Source: Paraburkholderia sp. Tr-20389 (GTDB taxonomy: Bacteria > Pseudomonadota > Gammaproteobacteria > Burkholderiales > Burkholderiaceae). From it: DNA of 64,000 bases. The notes under the pieces are model-generated. The model saw nothing but the letters and a program-made list of their open reading frames with translations, was not told the origin of the DNA and ran no database searches. Each line of letters starts with the position of its first letter. The stretch's first letter is position 1. A program made the position numbers and the translations under genes. This document shows, in pieces, positions 26,367 to 36,308 of this stretch. The stretch is taken from positions 806,001 through 870,000 of the forward strand of contig NZ_JAAGPD010000001.1 in NCBI RefSeq assembly GCF_017104565.1, written 5' to 3'.

Positions 26367-27947
26367 TCAGAACTGGTTCATGGTGTTGTCTTTACCCGCC
26401 GCTTTCAGAGCCGCGTCACCACTGAAATACTCCTTGTGGTCATCGCCGATATCCGAGCCGGACATGTTCTGGTGCTTGACGCACGCGATGCCCTGACGGA
26501 TTTCCTTGCGCTGCACGCCAGCCACATAACCCAGCATGCCCTGGTCGCCGAAGTATTCCTTGGCCAGGTTGTCGGTCGACAACGCGGCCGTGTGGTAGGT
26601 CGGCAGCGTGATCAGGTGGTGGAAGATACCTGCTTCGCGTGACGAGTCGGCCTGGAAGGTCCGGATCTTTTCGTCGGCGACCTGTGCCAGTTCGGTCTGG
26701 TCGTACTCCACGCTCATCAGTTGAGCGCGGTCATATGCCGACACATCCTTGCCTGCGGCCTTCATTGCGTCATACGCCTGCTGGCGGAAATTCAGCGTCC
26801 AGTTGAACGACGGGCTGTTGTTGTACACCAGCTTGGCGTTCGGGATGACTTTGCGAATCTCGTTGACCATGCCTGCGATCTGGGCGATATGCGGCTTTTC
26901 GGTTTCGATCCACAGGAGGTCGGCACCGTTTTGCAGTGCGGTGACGCAATCCAGTACGCAGCGCGCTTCGCCCGTGCCGGCACGGAACTGGAACAGGTTG
27001 CTCGGCAGACGCTTGGGACGCAGCAGCTTGCCGTCGCGCTTGATGATGACATCCCCATTGCCCAGTTCGTCAGTCGACAACTCGTCGCAATCGAGGAAGG
27101 AGTTGTATTGGTCGCCCAGGTCGCCCGGCGCATGGGTCACGGCGATCTGCTTGGTCAGGCCGGCACCCAGCGAGTCGGTACGGCACACGATGATGCCGTC
27201 GTCCACGCCCAGTTCCAGGAACGCATAGCGAATAGCACGCACTTTGGCGAGGAAGTCCTCGTGCGGCACGGTGACCTTGCCATCCTGGTGGCCGCACTGC
27301 TTCTCGTCGGACACCTGGTTTTCGATCTGGATGCAGCATGCGCCCGCTTCGATGAACTGCTTGGCCAGCAGGTACGTTGCTTCCGCGTTGCCGAAACCCG
27401 CGTCGATGTCGGCGATGATAGGCACGACGTGGGTGACGTGATTGTCGATTTTTTCCTGAATCGCGGCCTTGGCGGAGCCAACGGCCGCGTCCAGCTGACG
27501 GAACAGGCCGCCCAGTTCACGCGCGTCGGCCTGGCGCAGGAAGGTGTACAGCTCGCGGATCAGCGCGCTGACGGAGGTCTTTTCGTGCATCGACTGGTCG
27601 GGCAGCGGGCCGAACTCGGAGCGCAGCGCGGCCACCATCCAGCCGGACAGGTAAAGGTAGCGGCGATCGGTGCTGTTGAAGTGCTTCTTGATGGAGATCA
27701 TCTTCTGCTGGCCGATGAAGCCATGCCAGCAGCCCAGCGACTGCGTGTATTGGGACGGATCGGCGTCGTAAGCGGCCATGTCGGCACGCATGATCTTCGC
27801 GGTGTACTTCGCGATGTCCAGACCTGTCTTGAACCTGTTCTGGGCACGCATACGGGCGGCATACTCGGGGTTGATGGCGTTCCACGCGCTGCCGTGGTTC
27901 TCTTTCAAACCGGCAACTGCCTTGATGTCGTCTTGATACTGGGCCAT
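26367..27947 (-). CDS. aceA: Isocitrate lyase
   Basis: Splits isocitrate into glyoxylate and succinate, the first committed step of the glyoxylate shunt. The 526-residue product is of the longer isocitrate lyase subgroup, compared with about 434 residues in E. coli. Active-site elements are visible: the Asp-rich metal site in PIIADIDAGFGN, the catalytic loop EKQCGHQDGK (KQCGH in place of KKCGH, normal for this subgroup), CRTDSLGA and NNSPSFNW. The start is ATG ending at 27947 with TAGGAGA upstream. Monocistronic, with its own terminator. Malate synthase is not in the window. Confidence 0.96.
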   Translation of the reverse strand: MAQYQDDIKAVAGLKENHGSAWNAINPEYAARMRAQNRFKTGLDIAKYTAKIMRADMAAYDADPSQYTQSLGCWHGFIGQQKMISIKKHFNSTDRRYLYLSGWMVAALRSEFGPLPDQSMHEKTSVSALIRELYTFLRQADARELGGLFRQLDAAVGSAKAAIQEKIDNHVTHVVPIIADIDAGFGNAEATYLLAKQFIEAGACCIQIENQVSDEKQCGHQDGKVTVPHEDFLAKVRAIRYAFLELGVDDGIIVCRTDSLGAGLTKQIAVTHAPGDLGDQYNSFLDCDELSTDELGNGDVIIKRDGKLLRPKRLPSNLFQFRAGTGEARCVLDCVTALQNGADLLWIETEKPHIAQIAGMVNEIRKVIPNAKLVYNNSPSFNWTLNFRQQAYDAMKAAGKDVSAYDRAQLMSVEYDQTELAQVADEKIRTFQADSSREAGIFHHLITLPTYHTAALSTDNLAKEYFGDQGMLGYVAGVQRKEIRQGIACVKHQNMSGSDIGDDHKEYFSGDAALKAAGKDNTMNQF

Positions 27948-28562
27948 GGTGTTTCTCCTAAGAGCAAAGCGCGTTTGAGTAAATGGTTTCAGCGTGCCGC
28001 TGCGTACGTCGAAGCGAACTGCATGACTCAATGATAGTGCCGTTTGCCGTAACTCTTATATAAGACATAAGACGTAATTTTCCTTTACTTTTCAATGAGC
28101 TACATGCTGATTTTCGCCATGCAAAACAGGTTTTCAAGCGGCGAAAGGATGATGCGGACGAAAACCGGAGCGGATTCCGCAATACGAAATGCGCTTTCGC
28201 TGGAGGCAAACGGGCGTAGGAACGATCGGCGGTGGGATGGCTTTTGTGGATGACTGTTTTCGTGCTGCGAGAACTTTCGGACCCATCGCCGCCCGTCGCG
28301 CGGTTGGATAATCGAGGGCCGCTGACCGAGTGGTCCGTTCGAGCACCGCGTGTGGAAAGCCTCAGCGCGCGCCGCAATCACGACAACCCCTGCCCGGGGC
28401 TCACCCGAACGCACGGCGTATCCGGAAGTGATTTCGATTGATAACCGTGAAGCATCAATCGTTCGGAAAATTGCACTTATCGTTTTGGTCGCCACGATCC
28501 AACATGTCTCCAATCACAAAGAGCGGCTGGCCGCATATTTCGGAATTTCAGGAGACACGTCG
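27948..28562. promoter_or_regulatory. Divergent region between aceA and the citrate-type transporter, with a 12-bp palindrome
   Basis: A 615-bp gene-free stretch. The clearest element is the perfect palindrome TCTTATATAAGA at 28054-28065. The motif ATAAGAC is repeated directly after it (28060-28074), about 110 bp upstream of aceA, a good operator candidate. The remainder shows no convincing ORF or hairpin; overlapping short frames on both strands lack coding character. Confidence 0.5.
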
Positions 28563-29861
28563 ATGCATCCCTCGCCCTCGACCCTTTCACCGGGACGTTC
28601 AAAGGCCGCAGCGGTTTTCCGGGTAACGGCCGGAAACTTTCTGGAGCAGTTCGATTTTTTTCTGTTCGGCTTCTACGCCACACAGATCGCCAACGTCTTT
28701 TTTCCCGCCGGGAGCGAATTTGCATCGCTGATGATGACTTTCGCCGTGTTTGGCGCGGGTTTTCTCATGCGCCCGCTGGGCGCGATATTGCTCGGGGCAT
28801 ACATCGACGATGTAGGCCGTCGCAAGGGTCTCATCGTCACGCTTTCGATCATGGCGAGCGGCACCATCCTGATCGCCTTCGTGCCGGGATACGCGACCAT
28901 CGGCCTTCTGGCGCCAGTACTGGTGCTCGTCGGCCGGCTGCTGCAGGGCTTCTCGGCGGGCGCGGAACTGGGTGGCGTGTCGGTTTATCTCGCCGAAATG
29001 GCTACGCCCGGCCGCAAAGGCTTCTTTACGAGCTGGCAGTCCGCGAGCCAGCAGGTAGCGATCGTCGTCGCTGCCGCTCTCGGTTTTGCGTTGAACCAGT
29101 CGCTGAACGCCACGGCCATTGCGAACTGGGGATGGCGAGTCCCCTTCTTCGTCGGCTGCATGATCGTGCCGTTCATCTTCATGCTGCGGCGAAATCTTGA
29201 GGAAACGCAGGAATTCAAGGCGCGCCAGCATCGCCCGAACATGAACGAAGTGTTCCGCACACTGGTGCAGAACTGGGGCGTCGTGATCGCCGGCATGATG
29301 CTGGTCGCAATGACCACCGCCAGCTTCTATCTCATCACGGTCTACGCGCCGACCTTCGGCAAGACGGTCTTGCATCTGAGCACTGCGGACAGTTTGCTCG
29401 TCACGCTGTGCGTCGCGGTGTCGAACTTCGTCTGGCTGCCGATCGGCGGGGCGCTCTCCGACAAGATCGGCCGTCGGCCGCTTCTCGTCGGCATGACGAT
29501 ACTCGCCATCGCAACCGCCTACCCGGCGCTGTCGTTGCTCGCTCATGCACCGAGCTTCCTGAATATGTTGCTCGCGCTTCTGTGGCTCTCGTTCATGTAC
29601 GGCATCTATAACGGCGCGATGGTTGTCGCGCTCACGGAAGTGATGCCGGTTGAGGTACGCGTCGCGGGCTTTTCGCTCGCCTACAGCCTGGCAACGGCAG
29701 TGTTCGGAGGATTCACGCCAGCGATTTCGACGGCGCTGATCCACATGACGGGCGACAAGGCCGCACCTGGCTACTGGATGAGCTTCGCCGCAGCATGCGC
29801 GCTTCTGGCGACGTTCGCACTCTATCGCAGGCGAGCAGCAACGCTGACACCAGCGCACTAA
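28563..29861 (+). CDS. MHS-family MFS transporter, citrate/tricarballylate:H+ symporter type
   Basis: A 432-residue inner-membrane symporter of the metabolite:H+ symport branch of the major facilitator superfamily. It has 12 predicted membrane segments. The family loop motif appears as [13 protein letters not shown] after helix 2, with a second copy [12 protein letters not shown] after helix 8. The N-terminal [18 protein letters not shown] is typical of citrate (CitA/CitH) and tricarballylate (TcuC) carriers. ATG 28563 follows GGAG. Its neighbours (isocitrate lyase, dctA) fit organic-acid use. Exact substrate inferred. Confidence 0.83.
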   Translation: MHPSPSTLSPGRSKAAAVFRVTAGNFLEQFDFFLFGFYATQIANVFFPAGSEFASLMMTFAVFGAGFLMRPLGAILLGAYIDDVGRRKGLIVTLSIMASGTILIAFVPGYATIGLLAPVLVLVGRLLQGFSAGAELGGVSVYLAEMATPGRKGFFTSWQSASQQVAIVVAAALGFALNQSLNATAIANWGWRVPFFVGCMIVPFIFMLRRNLEETQEFKARQHRPNMNEVFRTLVQNWGVVIAGMMLVAMTTASFYLITVYAPTFGKTVLHLSTADSLLVTLCVAVSNFVWLPIGGALSDKIGRRPLLVGMTILAIATAYPALSLLAHAPSFLNMLLALLWLSFMYGIYNGAMVVALTEVMPVEVRVAGFSLAYSLATAVFGGFTPAISTALIHMTGDKAAPGYWMSFAAACALLATFALYRRRAATLTPAH

Positions 29862-29915
29862 CGGGCATGTCATCGCACGAGCGTCTATCCCCCGCTATCT
29901 GGCACGACTCCAATC

Positions 29916-30698
29916 ATGAAAAATCCGCTTCTGAAACTATGCGCGACAGCGCTCCTGGCAACCTCGGCCGCTGCCGCCAACGTGCAGGCCGCCGACCTGC
30001 ACGTCATGAGCTCTGGCGGCTTCACCGCGGCGTACAAGGTGCTCGGCCCCAGGTTTGCGTCTGAGACGGGCAACACGCTCGACACCGCGCTAGGTCCGTC
30101 GATGGGCAAATCGCCTGAAGCGATCCCCAACAGGCTCGCGCGCGGCGAACCTGCGGACGCCGTCATCATGGTCGGCTATGCGCTTGACGAGCTGATCAAG
30201 GAAGGCAAGGTGATCCCCGGATCCCGCGTCGAGCTGGCCGACTCGCGAATCGGCATGGTCGTGCGCGAAGGCGCGGCGAAACCCGATATCAGCTCGGCGG
30301 ACGGACTCCGGCAGACACTGCTGCATGCGAAGTCGATCGCATACTCCGACAGCGCGAGCGGTGTCTACATCGAGCGTGAGTTGTTCCGGAAGCTCGGCAT
30401 CGAGGATCAGGTCAAGTCGAAAGCGAAGATGATCCCGCGGATTCCAGTGGCCTCCGTGGTGGCGAACGGCGACTACGAAATCGGCTTCCAGCAGGTGAGC
30501 GAATTGTTGCCCGTCAAGGGCGCGACCTTCGCCGGCAAGATTCCCGAGTCATTGCAATCGGTGACGCGCTTCGCCGCCGGTATTCCTGTGAGTGCACAGC
30601 ATCCGAAGGAAGCGAAAGCGCTACTCGACTATCTCGCGTCGCCAGGCGTGCAGGATGACGTAAAGTCGACAGGGCTCGATAGCGTCTCCACTCACTGA
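29916..30698 (+). CDS. Orphan ModA-like periplasmic substrate-binding protein
   Basis: A 260-residue exported binding protein with a signal peptide (residues 1-25, ending NVQA) and a type-2 periplasmic binding fold of the molybdate-binding ModA class (LHVMSSGGFTAAYKVL, PSMGKSPEAIPNRLARGEPAD, FQQVSELLPVKG). No permease or ATPase gene is adjacent. It starts 54 bp after the citrate-type transporter, so it may be in that operon. Related stand-alone proteins often bind small organic or inorganic anions; molybdate specificity is not assured. Confidence 0.78.
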   Translation: MKNPLLKLCATALLATSAAAANVQAADLHVMSSGGFTAAYKVLGPRFASETGNTLDTALGPSMGKSPEAIPNRLARGEPADAVIMVGYALDELIKEGKVIPGSRVELADSRIGMVVREGAAKPDISSADGLRQTLLHAKSIAYSDSASGVYIERELFRKLGIEDQVKSKAKMIPRIPVASVVANGDYEIGFQQVSELLPVKGATFAGKIPESLQSVTRFAAGIPVSAQHPKEAKALLDYLASPGVQDDVKSTGLDSVSTH

Positions 30699-30722
30699 AA
30701 ACAGCCTCAGGCCGCCTTCATG

Positions 30723-32033
30723 TCAACTCCCCGGAGCATTCCGCGCGGGCTTCTCCACACCTTTCGCGTCGCCGTGCGCTGTTGCCCCGAGCACCCGCGC
30801 GAGACGCGTACGATCGCAGGCACCTTCCCACATCGAAACGAAGATCACTGCGCAGGCGTTGCTGATCACGCTCGTCAGGGCGCGTGCCTCGGACATGAAG
30901 CGGTCGATGCCCACTAGCAGCGCCACCCCGGCGACGGGCAGATCGGGAATCACCGTCAGCGTCGCGACGAGCGCGACGAGCCCGCTGCCCGACACGCCGG
31001 CCGCGCCCTTCGACGTGAGCAGCATGACTGCGAGCATCGTGACGATCTGCGGCGCGGAAAGCGGCACGTCGCATGCCTGCGCAATGAACATCGACGCGAG
31101 CGTCAGATAGATCGCCGTCCCATCGAGATTGAACGAATAGCCTGCGGGCAACACGAGCCCCACGACTCCCTTGTCGCAGCCGAGCGCCTCCAGCTTTGCG
31201 ATCAGACGCGGCAGCACCGGCTCCGTCGACGACGTCGCCAGAACGATCAGCAACTCCTCGCGCATATAGCGCAAGAGCCGCCAAAGCGCGAAACCGTGCA
31301 GGCGCGCAAGCGGAGCGAGAATGAGCGCTATGAACAGCACGCATGCCACGTAGAAGGACACCATCAACATGCCGAGCGAGCCGACCGAGCGAATCCCGAA
31401 GCGGCCCACCGTGAAAGCCATCGCACCGAATGCGCCGAGCGGGGCAAGTCGCATGATCATCGCGAGGATGCGGAACAGGGTCTGAGCGATGCCGTCGATG
31501 AACGCCAGCACCGGCCTGCCCGACTCAGGATAATAATTTAGCGAAAAACCGAAGAGCAGCGAGAGCAGCAGCACCGGCAGCACCTCGCCCTTGTCGAAGG
31601 CACCGGACATCGTCTCGGGGATAAGGCTCATCGCGAACGCGACAATGCCGGGCGGATGCGGGTCCTTCACATATTGCGCGAGGATACTCACGTCCAGGTG
31701 GCTAGCGTCGATATGCATGCCCGCACCGGGCCGCAACACGAAGGCCGTGATGAGTCCGAGCGCGAGCGCCGCGCCTGTCAGGAAATAAAAGAGCGCCAGC
31801 GCCTGAAAAATCGTGCGGCCGATCGCCTTTCCGCTCGCAAGCGACGTGATCCCCGAGACGATCGTGCAGAAGACGATCGGCGCAATCATCATCCGCACGA
31901 GACGAATGAACCCGTCGCTCAAGGGCTTGAGCAGCGGGCCGGCTTGCGGCAAGAAGTGACCGAGCGCCACACCGCACACCATGGCCAGCACAACCTGCAC
32001 ATAGAGCAGGCGAAGCGGTCTTGCCAACTTCAC
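30723..32033 (-). CDS. dctA: C4-dicarboxylate:cation symporter (DctA/DAACS family)
   Basis: A 436-residue inner-membrane carrier for succinate, fumarate and malate with Na+ or H+. Signature segments of the dicarboxylate/amino-acid:cation symporter family are present: the Ser-rich hairpin ATSSTEPVLPRL and PAGYSFNLDGTAIYLTLAS. The second reentrant region reads LTSKGAAGVSGSGLVALVAT. The ATG overlaps the LysR stop codon (4 bp), so it is expressed from the regulator's transcript. Confidence 0.92.
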   Translation of the reverse strand: MKLARPLRLLYVQVVLAMVCGVALGHFLPQAGPLLKPLSDGFIRLVRMMIAPIVFCTIVSGITSLASGKAIGRTIFQALALFYFLTGAALALGLITAFVLRPGAGMHIDASHLDVSILAQYVKDPHPPGIVAFAMSLIPETMSGAFDKGEVLPVLLLSLLFGFSLNYYPESGRPVLAFIDGIAQTLFRILAMIMRLAPLGAFGAMAFTVGRFGIRSVGSLGMLMVSFYVACVLFIALILAPLARLHGFALWRLLRYMREELLIVLATSSTEPVLPRLIAKLEALGCDKGVVGLVLPAGYSFNLDGTAIYLTLASMFIAQACDVPLSAPQIVTMLAVMLLTSKGAAGVSGSGLVALVATLTVIPDLPVAGVALLVGIDRFMSEARALTSVISNACAVIFVSMWEGACDRTRLARVLGATAHGDAKGVEKPARNAPGS

Positions 32034-32998
32034 GACGCGGCCTTCCTGGCCGGCCGCCTTTTCACGGAAGCATCATTGCCGGATGTGTCGCTGCTTGCGA
32101 CGCCGCCGTGCCTCATCTCGACAATCGTTTTGTGGAACTCCTGAGCGGCCGGTGTCAGCGGACGCCCGCGGCGCCTCAAGATTCCGACGCGCCGCTTCAC
32201 CACCGGTTCGACGAGCGGTACGCTCGTGAGGATGGGATGATTGTGTCCCGGCATGGCCATCGACGGCACTGCGGCGACGCCGAGCCCCGCTTCGATCAGA
32301 CCGAGCATGGTTGTGACGTGACGCGTCTCGCAGATGCTTGGCGAACGCGGCGCCACGGCCGACAGCGCCTGATCGAGCAGCAACCGGTTGCCGGAGGTCT
32401 TGTCCACCGAAACGTATTCGTGCTCGTAAAGCTCGTTCCAGGTCACGCGTTTCTTGCGCGCGAGCGGGTGGTCGCGGCGGCAAGCGGCAACGAAGCGCTC
32501 CTGCAGCAGCATTTTGAACTCGACCTCGGGTTCCTGGCTGCCCATAAAGCTCACGCCAAAATCAGCCTCTCCGCTGATGACGGCGGCAAGGACCTCATTC
32601 GCGCTCGAATCCAGAATCTTGACCCTGATGCGCGGAAAGCGGCGATGATAGCTCGCGACGGCGCCTGGCAAGAAATAGTAGGCCACCGAAGGTACGCAGG
32701 CGATGGTCACATGACCCAATCTGCTCGAGGAAACATCTCGTATGCCGAGCAACGCGACGTCGAGATCATCGAGCAACTGTTCGGCGCTCGGCGCGAATAC
32801 GCGACCGACAGTGGTGAGCGTGACGCTGCGCGTGGTGCGCTCGAAGAGACGTACGCCGAGTGCTTCCTCGAGCTTGTCGATCCGGCGGCTCAAGGCCGGT
32901 TGCGAAATGCTCACTGCCTCGGCGGCCTTGCGGAAGCTTCCAAGTTCCACCACTGCTCTAAACGCCTGCAAGTCGTTCAGGTCGAAGTTGACACCCAC
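32030..32998 (-). CDS. LysR-family transcriptional regulator co-transcribed with dctA
   Basis: A 322-residue LysR regulator. The N-terminal winged helix (LQAFRAVVELGSFRKAAEA, SISQPALSRRIDKLE) occupies about the first 65 residues, followed by an effector-binding domain. The C-terminus is basic (KRRPARKAA). Its stop overlaps the dctA start. LysR regulators are usually divergent from their target, so this arrangement suggests autoregulated co-expression with the transporter. The inducer is probably a C4-dicarboxylate or related acid, by context only. Confidence 0.9.
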   Translation of the reverse strand: MGVNFDLNDLQAFRAVVELGSFRKAAEAVSISQPALSRRIDKLEEALGVRLFERTTRSVTLTTVGRVFAPSAEQLLDDLDVALLGIRDVSSSRLGHVTIACVPSVAYYFLPGAVASYHRRFPRIRVKILDSSANEVLAAVISGEADFGVSFMGSQEPEVEFKMLLQERFVAACRRDHPLARKKRVTWNELYEHEYVSVDKTSGNRLLLDQALSAVAPRSPSICETRHVTTMLGLIEAGLGVAAVPSMAMPGHNHPILTSVPLVEPVVKRRVGILRRRGRPLTPAAQEFHKTIVEMRHGGVASSDTSGNDASVKRRPARKAAS

Positions 32999-33163
32999 GA
33001 GCCATTCTCCGCATTTTAGATGCGGTATTTTGCACGATCCTGTTCAGCGCGCCCATCAAGGACTACACGCGTTTGCAGGCAGCGGCGCACGATGAGCGAA
33101 TTTCACGAGTCAGAGTTTTACCTGCGAAGGGTACGGGGAGCAAAACTCAGACTCCGTGTGAAC

Positions 33164-35266
33164 TTACGCCGTGCTGCCTGTAACCGCGACACCATCTGCC
33201 GCATAAACGCCCTTCCCTTCGGGCAGAACAAAGATCGGATTGATCTCGGCTTCGCGCAAGCGGGGGCCTAGCTGAACCGCCATCCGCGCGAACGCGACAA
33301 CCGCCGACACAAGCGCCTCGACGTCGGCACGCGGTCTGCCTCTGAAACCATTCAGCAGCGGGTACGTCTTGAGTTCGCGAATCATGGCGAGCGCGTCGTC
33401 GCGTGACAAGCCCGTTTGCGGACACAACAGACGCATCGACGTGTCCTCGATCAGTTCCGCTGTGACGCCGCCCATCCCGAGCAGAATCGCCGTACCGAGT
33501 GGATCACGATGAAGCCCGAGTATGACTTCGATACCGCCCGTCACCATCTCCTGTACGAGAAAGGCTTCGGCCTTCGTGCCCGTTGCCGTCTCGACATCGT
33601 CGCGCATCCGGTTCAGGCGCGCGCCAATCGCATCCGCCGACACGCCGACGGCCACCCCGCCCACATCGCTCTTGTGCGTGATGGTGGCCGAGAGCAACTT
33701 CAGGACAACCGGCCCGCCAAGCGTTCGCGCTGCGGCTTCCGCATCCTTTGCGTTGACGACCCGTATTTCGCGGACCGAGGGCACGCCGAACTTCGCAAAG
33801 AGCGCTTTGGCTTCGGCCTCGTCGAGCGAACGTTGCGGGAGCTCATCGGAATCGAAACTGATGTGCTCCGGCTGAATTTGCACGCACGCGCCGCGTCGCA
33901 TGTTCTCTTCGTGCTGCCACAACGCCGTCAACGCGCTCGTCGCGCTTTCCGGACTGGTGAACGCGGGCACACCTTCCCTGTTCAACAAGCGTGTGATTCC
34001 CGGCGCGTGCGGACTGACGTACGCAATGACGGGCTTGTTCGTTCCCGGCATTGAATCGCGGATTGCGCCCGCCATCAGATCCGGCATCGCGAGACCAGAC
34101 GAACCGACGATGACCGCCACTGCGTCATAGCCACTGCTATCCAGCAGTGTGCGAATCGCGCCGCGCAACAACTCCGGCTGCAAACCCGCCAGCGTAACGT
34201 CGATCGGATTGCGATCGAGCACCGCATGATCGCCCGTTTGCAACGCGCGCAGGTTGGCTGCTGTCGCTTCATCCGGCGCGGGTGTTTCGAATCCGGCGAC
34301 GCCCAGGCTGTCCGCCACGAGCGTCCCCGCGCCGCCCGTCGAGGTGAGAATCGCGACGCGCTTGCCGGCAAGTTTGCGACGGGTCGCGAGCGTGTTCGGA
34401 ACGTCGAGCAGATCGGAGAATGTCGCAGCACGTATCACGCCCGTCTGCTGGAACAGCGCGTCGTACATCCGGTCGGAACCCGCGAGCGCACCGGTGTGCG
34501 AGACGGCCGAGCGCGCGCCCGATTCCGAGCGTCCGATCTTGAACACGACGACCGGCTTGCCCGCAGCCCGTGCGTGAAGCGCAGCCGCACGGAACCGTTC
34601 GGGATCGCGCAATCCTTCCATATACAGCGCGATTACCGATGTCGCTTCGTCTTCGATCAGATAGTCGACGAAGTCGGCCATGTCCAGATCGGCTTCATTG
34701 CTGGTGGACACGAGCTTCGACAGACCGATGCCCGCCGCCGCCGCGCGCGACAGCAACGCGCCGAGGATGCCGCCGCTTTGCGACACGACGCCGAGGCCGC
34801 CGACCGTGAACGAATCCGTTTCGAGCGCGCCGCTCGCGGACAACGTGATTCCGTCAGTGAGATTCACGAGGCCGATCGTGTTCGGCCCGAGCAGGCGCAT
34901 CGGGCCGGCGGCTTCGATCAGTTGCGCCTGTCGCCGTGCGCCTTCGTCGCCCGTCTCCGCATAGCCGCTTGCAAGAACGATCGCCGCGCTCGTGCCCCGG
35001 TCGGACAGCTCCTTCACGGCGAGATGCGCGCGCCCGGCGCCGAGCAGCACGATGCCGACATCGGGTGCTTCGGGAAGTGCGGCCACATCGGGATAGCAGG
35101 TCAATCCGTCGATGGTTTCGTAGCGCGGGTTGATGGGATAGACAGCGCCGTCGAAGCCATGCTTTTTCAGGTAGGCAACAGGACGCCCGGACGTTTTCGA
35201 CACATCCGCGGACGCACCAATCACAGCCACGCTTTTCGGGCGCATCAATCGGGAAATGGCGTTCAT
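33164..35266 (-). CDS. NDP-forming acyl-CoA synthetase (acetate-CoA ligase family)
   Basis: Makes an acyl-CoA from a free acid with ATP through a phospho-His intermediate. The 700 residues run as a CoA-binding Rossmann domain (SVAVIGASADVSKTSGRPV, residues 12-130), succinyl-CoA-ligase-like domains, and a C-terminal ATP-grasp domain (GGPVVLKLLSATITHKSDVGG). The catalytic-type His is in the VSHTGALAGSD segment. Start is ATG ending at 35266. It lies 14 bp after an enoyl-CoA hydratase, suggesting activation and side-chain hydration of an unsaturated or aromatic acid. The specific acid is unknown. Confidence 0.87.
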   Translation of the reverse strand: MNAISRLMRPKSVAVIGASADVSKTSGRPVAYLKKHGFDGAVYPINPRYETIDGLTCYPDVAALPEAPDVGIVLLGAGRAHLAVKELSDRGTSAAIVLASGYAETGDEGARRQAQLIEAAGPMRLLGPNTIGLVNLTDGITLSASGALETDSFTVGGLGVVSQSGGILGALLSRAAAAGIGLSKLVSTSNEADLDMADFVDYLIEDEATSVIALYMEGLRDPERFRAAALHARAAGKPVVVFKIGRSESGARSAVSHTGALAGSDRMYDALFQQTGVIRAATFSDLLDVPNTLATRRKLAGKRVAILTSTGGAGTLVADSLGVAGFETPAPDEATAANLRALQTGDHAVLDRNPIDVTLAGLQPELLRGAIRTLLDSSGYDAVAVIVGSSGLAMPDLMAGAIRDSMPGTNKPVIAYVSPHAPGITRLLNREGVPAFTSPESATSALTALWQHEENMRRGACVQIQPEHISFDSDELPQRSLDEAEAKALFAKFGVPSVREIRVVNAKDAEAAARTLGGPVVLKLLSATITHKSDVGGVAVGVSADAIGARLNRMRDDVETATGTKAEAFLVQEMVTGGIEVILGLHRDPLGTAILLGMGGVTAELIEDTSMRLLCPQTGLSRDDALAMIRELKTYPLLNGFRGRPRADVEALVSAVVAFARMAVQLGPRLREAEINPIFVLPEGKGVYAADGVAVTGSTA

Positions 35267-35280
35267 GCTGGGCTCCGTAC

Positions 35281-36066
35281 TCAACGTGTCTTCGACAAAA
35301 AAGCATGCACCGCTTCGCGATGCTCGCGGCTGGTGTAGCACACCGCCTGCGCCTGGCTGCCCTGCGCGAACACCTGCTGCGCCGACAGTTCATAGCTCTG
35401 GTTCAGAATCGACTTGCCGAGCGCCAGCGCGGTCGCGGAGCCTTCGCCAAGTTCGGCCGCCCATGCGCGGGCTTCATCGAGCAATGCATCCGGTGCGCAC
35501 ACGCGGTCCGCAATGCCGATTGCGAGCGCTTCCTTCGCTTCCACTTTGCGGCCGCTGAAGATGAGATCCTTGGCGCGCGCAAGGCCGACCCGTCGGGGCA
35601 AAAAGTAGAGGCCGCCACCATCGGGTATCAGGCCCCGGCGTATGTAGCTCCACGCGAAGCTCGCTTCATCCGACGCGAGTATGAAGTCGCACGACAAGGC
35701 CATGTCCGCGCCGAGTCCCGCCGCCGCCCCGTTGACGGCAGCGATGGTCGGCTTCGGCATCGAATACAGCAGGTCCACCGTATGATGGACGCGTTGCTGG
35801 CGTGTCCATCCGTTGAAAGCGACCTCGCCCGCCGGTGCTTCCATGCGCTGCGCCATCCCGCTCACGTCGCCGCCGGCGCAAAAGCCCTTGCCGTTGCCTG
35901 TGAGAATGACGGCGCGCACCAGCTTGTCGCGCTGCACGGTTTCCAGCGCGTCGATCAGTTCGGTACGCATGGCGTCGGTCATTGCGTTGCGCTTGTCGGG
36001 GCGATTCAGTGTGATAACAGCGACGCCGGATTCCACGGCGAGTTGAACAGTTGCGGATGTATTCAT
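35281..36066 (-). CDS. Enoyl-CoA hydratase/isomerase family protein
   Basis: A 261-residue crotonase-fold enzyme. The oxyanion-hole segments are FCAGGDVSGMA (near residue 62) and AAVNGAAAGLGADMALSCD (near 108). The region of the second catalytic Glu of classical hydratases reads WSYIRRGLIPDGGGLYFLPR, with Asp where many enzymes have Glu-124-type residues, so isomerase or hydratase-lyase activity is also possible. First gene of the operon with the acyl-CoA synthetase; divergent from the transporter at 36309. Confidence 0.9.
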   Translation of the reverse strand: MNTSATVQLAVESGVAVITLNRPDKRNAMTDAMRTELIDALETVQRDKLVRAVILTGNGKGFCAGGDVSGMAQRMEAPAGEVAFNGWTRQQRVHHTVDLLYSMPKPTIAAVNGAAAGLGADMALSCDFILASDEASFAWSYIRRGLIPDGGGLYFLPRRVGLARAKDLIFSGRKVEAKEALAIGIADRVCAPDALLDEARAWAAELGEGSATALALGKSILNQSYELSAQQVFAQGSQAQAVCYTSREHREAVHAFLSKTR

Positions 36067-36308
36067 CTATGTCTCGGTTGCGCGGTGTGAATGTCGTGCA
36101 ATGGAGCATAGTCCCGGCATCGACGTGCCGCATCTGCTTCGTTCCATCCATCGGAACAGTGCTGATTCAATGAGCCTGACCTTCACCGTTCCGCTGTATG
36201 AAACGACGGACTTGTCACACTCGTATTGCGACCGATAATGAAGCCCAACGCACAGCACTTGGGGCGCGCCGGGTGCGCAGTGCACAACCCATAACGAGTG
36301 GAGACATC

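Noticed and set aside
28100-28513. Minus-strand frame of 137 codons in the aceA/transporter spacer.
   Set aside because: No homologous motif, no ribosome binding site, and a competing frame on the other strand; treated as non-coding.
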